DNA from: Deltaproteobacteria bacterium
GTDB taxonomy: Bacteria; Myxococcota_A; UBA9042; DTJE01
Reading direction: 5' to 3'
DNA length: 13,303 bases
Assembly (NCBI GenBank): GCA_016784945.1
Contig: JADHTP010000060.1
Coordinates: 1 to 13,303 of the forward strand
The notes under the pieces were generated by a model, which made no database searches, was not told the origin of the DNA, and worked only from the letters and a program-made list of their open reading frames with translations. This document shows, piece after piece, positions 11,393 to 13,303 of this stretch. Made by a program: the position numbers and the translations under genes. The stretch's first letter is position 1. Each line of letters opens with the position of its first letter.

Positions 11393-13303
11393 CTACAAGC
11401 GAACTTCCATGACATGGCGGACCGCCTGGCCAAGATCATTCAGGGAAAAGGGCTTCTGAATGCAGGCGCTGGCGCCCAGCTCGAGGGTTTCCCGGACCCG
11501 GGGGTCCTGCTTGTTTCCGCTGACCAGGATCACGGGGACGGCGGGGTCGATGGCCTTCATTTCCTGGAAGACCTCCTTGCCGGTTTTCCGCGGCATCACC
11601 ATGTCCAGGACCACGGCCGCGATTTCGTGGTGACGTTCACTGAAGATATCCACGGCCAGCCGGCCATCCCCCGCCGGGATGACATCATAGCCGCAGGCCT
11701 CCAGCAGGTCCCGGGCGGTCTGCAGGACGAACTCTTCGTCATCCACCAGGAGCACCCTCCCCGAACCGCCGGGAATCGCACGGTCGTCCGGCAACCGGTG
11801 TTCCGGCACCACCCCCTGTTCAGCGACCGGTAAAAAGATTTCAAAGGTCGTTCCCACCCCGGGACGGGACGTGAAGTCGATGAAACCCTGGTGCTGCTGG
11901 ACGATGTTGTGGGCCATGGCCAGACCCAGCCCGGTGCCCGTGCTCTTGTCCTTGGTGGAAAAGAAGGGCTCGAATGCCAGGCCTGCGGTCTGTTCATCCA
12001 TTCCCACGCCGGTGTCGCTGATGGTGAGCACCCAGAAGTGCCGTTGATCCCTGGCCTCGGGACGGGCGTCCTGCAGCGCCTTGTCAACCACCGTCCTGTC
12101 CACCGCCACCTGGAGGCTGCCGCCCGCTTCCTCGCCCTCGGGCTTCATAATGGTCATGGAATGGGAGGCGTTGATAATCAGGTTGATCAGCGCCTGCTCG
12201 ATCTGTGAGAAATCCGCAGACACCATGGCGGGATCCGGATGGGGCTGTACCTGGAGATCCACGGACTTGTCCAGCGAGTTGCGGATCATCCGGATGACGT
12301 TGGCCACCACCTCGTTCAGGTCCACCGGGACGAAGGCGAGGTCGTGCTTGCTGGTGAACGTCAGCAACTGCTCCACGAGGTCCGTGGCCCGGCGGGAGGA
12401 CTCCCGCATGATATCGATGTGGCTTGACAGGTCCCGACCGGGACCCGGGCCCAGGTCCCGGCACTTCAACTCCAGGAGGGAAAGGCTGCCCGTGATGGCC
12501 GTGAGCACGTTGTTGAAGTCATGGGCGAGACCACTGGCCAGGGTGCCCAGGGTTTCCATCTTCTGGGCCTGTCTGAGCTGCTGCTCCTTGCTTTCCATTT
12601 CGGTCACGTCGTCCAGCCGGATGACGGCGCCCCGTTCCCCTTCGGAAAGAATGGGATAGATGCAGATATTGAAGAACTTGGTTTCGTTCTTGACGTTCGT
12701 GAAGGTTTCCCGCCGGTTCTCCACGATGGTCTGCCGCTCCACCACCTCGCGATACCGCTCGGAATATTTCTCCAGGTGTGGAAAGACCTCCCAGAACGGC
12801 CTGCCCACGGCATCGAATCGCCCCACGCCGGTCTGGACTTCCGCCGCCTGGTTCCACTGGGTGATGGCCCCGTCGCCGTTGATCCCCACCAGGACCGACG
12901 GCATGGCATTGAACAGGTCGCTCAGGTAGTCGCGGATCTGGCTGAGTTCTCTCGTGCGCTGGTTGACCCGGTTCTTCAGGGTCCTGTTCCACAGGGTCAC
13001 CAGGAAGATGACCAGGATCGCCACACCGATGCCGATGAGCAGGAAGGTCCAGAACGTCCGGCTTTCATAGAAGTTGGCGGGCCCGATCCGGACCCACCGG
13101 TTGTAGATCGCCTTCCTCTGCTCCGGTGTAATGGTGGCCAGGGCCTTTTCCAGGATGCGGTTGAAGACGGGCCAGTCCTTTCTGGACGCAATGGCCAGCC
13201 GGACCAGGTGGTTGGTGTTGCCCACGATGTGCAGGTTGGCCGTTCCCAGCTTGTTGGCCAGGTAGGAATAGGTGGCGTGGTGCAGGACCATGAAATCGAC
13301 ATC
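11393..13303 (-). CDS. Hybrid sensor histidine kinase with periplasmic binding-protein sensor, 5' end outside window
   Basis: Seen, numbering from the Met codon at 13291 (frame stays open to the edge): residues 1-72 are the end of a bacterial extracellular solute-binding family 3 domain (RKDWPVFNRILEKALATITP...IYNRWVRI); one membrane helix at about 80-102; a PAS domain at about 120-230; a HisKA segment with phospho-acceptor His257 in GLAHDFNN; an ATPase domain with N-box INLIINASHS, G1 ISDTGVGM and FEPFFSTKDKSTGTGLGLA; and a receiver domain from about 511 with VDDEE, phospho-acceptor Asp563 (VLDMVMP) and Lys613 (QKPF). All catalytic residues are intact. Architecture resembles BvgS/EvgS-type sensors of small periplasmic ligands. 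HDFNN kinases usually pass the signal to a separate response regulator; none is in view. The gene ends at TAG 11395-11393. Confidence 0.94.
   Translation of the reverse strand, partial: DVDFMVLHHATYSYLANKLGTANLHIVGNTNHLVRLAIASRKDWPVFNRILEKALATITPEQRKAIYNRWVRIGPANFYESRTFWTFLLIGIGVAILVIFLVTLWNRTLKNRVNQRTRELSQIRDYLSDLFNAMPSVLVGINGDGAITQWNQAAEVQTGVGRFDAVGRPFWEVFPHLEKYSERYREVVERQTIVENRRETFTNVKNETKFFNICIYPILSEGERGAVIRLDDVTEMESKEQQLRQAQKMETLGTLASGLAHDFNNVLTAITGSLSLLELKCRDLGPGPGRDLSSHIDIMRESSRRATDLVEQLLTFTSKHDLAFVPVDLNEVVANVIRMIRNSLDKSVDLQVQPHPDPAMVSADFSQIEQALINLIINASHSMTIMKPEGEEAGGSLQVAVDRTVVDKALQDARPEARDQRHFWVLTISDTGVGMDEQTAGLAFEPFFSTKDKSTGTGLGLAMAHNIVQQHQGFIDFTSRPGVGTTFEIFLPVAEQGVVPEHRLPDDRAIPGGSGRVLLVDDEEFVLQTARDLLEACGYDVIPAGDGRLAVDIFSERHHEIAAVVLDMVMPRKTGKEVFQEMKAIDPAVPVILVSGNKQDPRVRETLELGASACIQKPFSLNDLGQAVRHVMEVRL

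Noticed and set aside
10762..11412. A 216-residue plus-strand open frame
   Set aside because: Ser/Arg/Pro-rich, no motif, no ribosome site; it overlaps better-supported fragments in other frames.

Overview
GC-rich bacterial chromosomal segment with mostly G/C-ending codons. It carries a block of housekeeping genes, a possible regulated cassette, and several stretches of decayed genes. The lineage cannot be fixed from the window alone. Two genes resemble archaeal or deep-branching bacterial forms (a short adenosylhomocysteinase and an archaeal/eukaryote-type prolyl-tRNA synthetase). Together with a heptamer repeat array and a REPIN-like palindromic element, this suggests an uncultured FCB-like or deltaproteobacteria-like bacterium; that is inference. 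Some single-base frameshifts could be sequencing or assembly errors, but the large deletions and truncations are harder to explain that way.

Layout: (1) 1-1279, minus strand: folK, a small lipoprotein gene and a membrane flippase-like gene cut by the window edge, joined by two ATGA stop/start overlaps. (2) 1260-1344: divergent promoter region with a 10-bp inverted repeat. (3) 1359-5051, plus strand: ahcY, an array of inverted heptamer repeats, proS and dapB. (4) 5048-6500, minus strand: a broken peptide-type ABC transporter ATPase, a small intact gene of unknown function, and a frameshifted AhpD-like gene. (5) 6499-7100: a 95-bp REPIN-like palindrome, a tRNA-Leu(UAG) with its own promoter, and the C-terminal stub of a UvrD/AddA/RecB-like nuclease. 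(6) 7072-10136, minus strand: a three-gene run in transcription order WYL regulator, ARPP-1 (DUF6569) protein, HAD phosphatase. (7) 10256-11237: a patchwork of fragments in both orientations (N-formylglutamate amidohydrolase start, GH16 end, unrecognised pieces). (8) 11393-13303, minus strand: a hybrid sensor histidine kinase with a periplasmic binding-protein-type sensor, cut by the window edge.

Functionally, folK (folate), ahcY (methyl cycle), proS (tRNA charging) and dapB (lysine/diaminopimelate) are core metabolism. The best candidate for an undescribed system is the WYL / ARPP-1 / HAD run: WYL proteins are ligand-sensing regulators often found beside defence or stress genes, ARPP-1 has no established biochemical function, and a HAD phosphatase lies downstream on the same strand.
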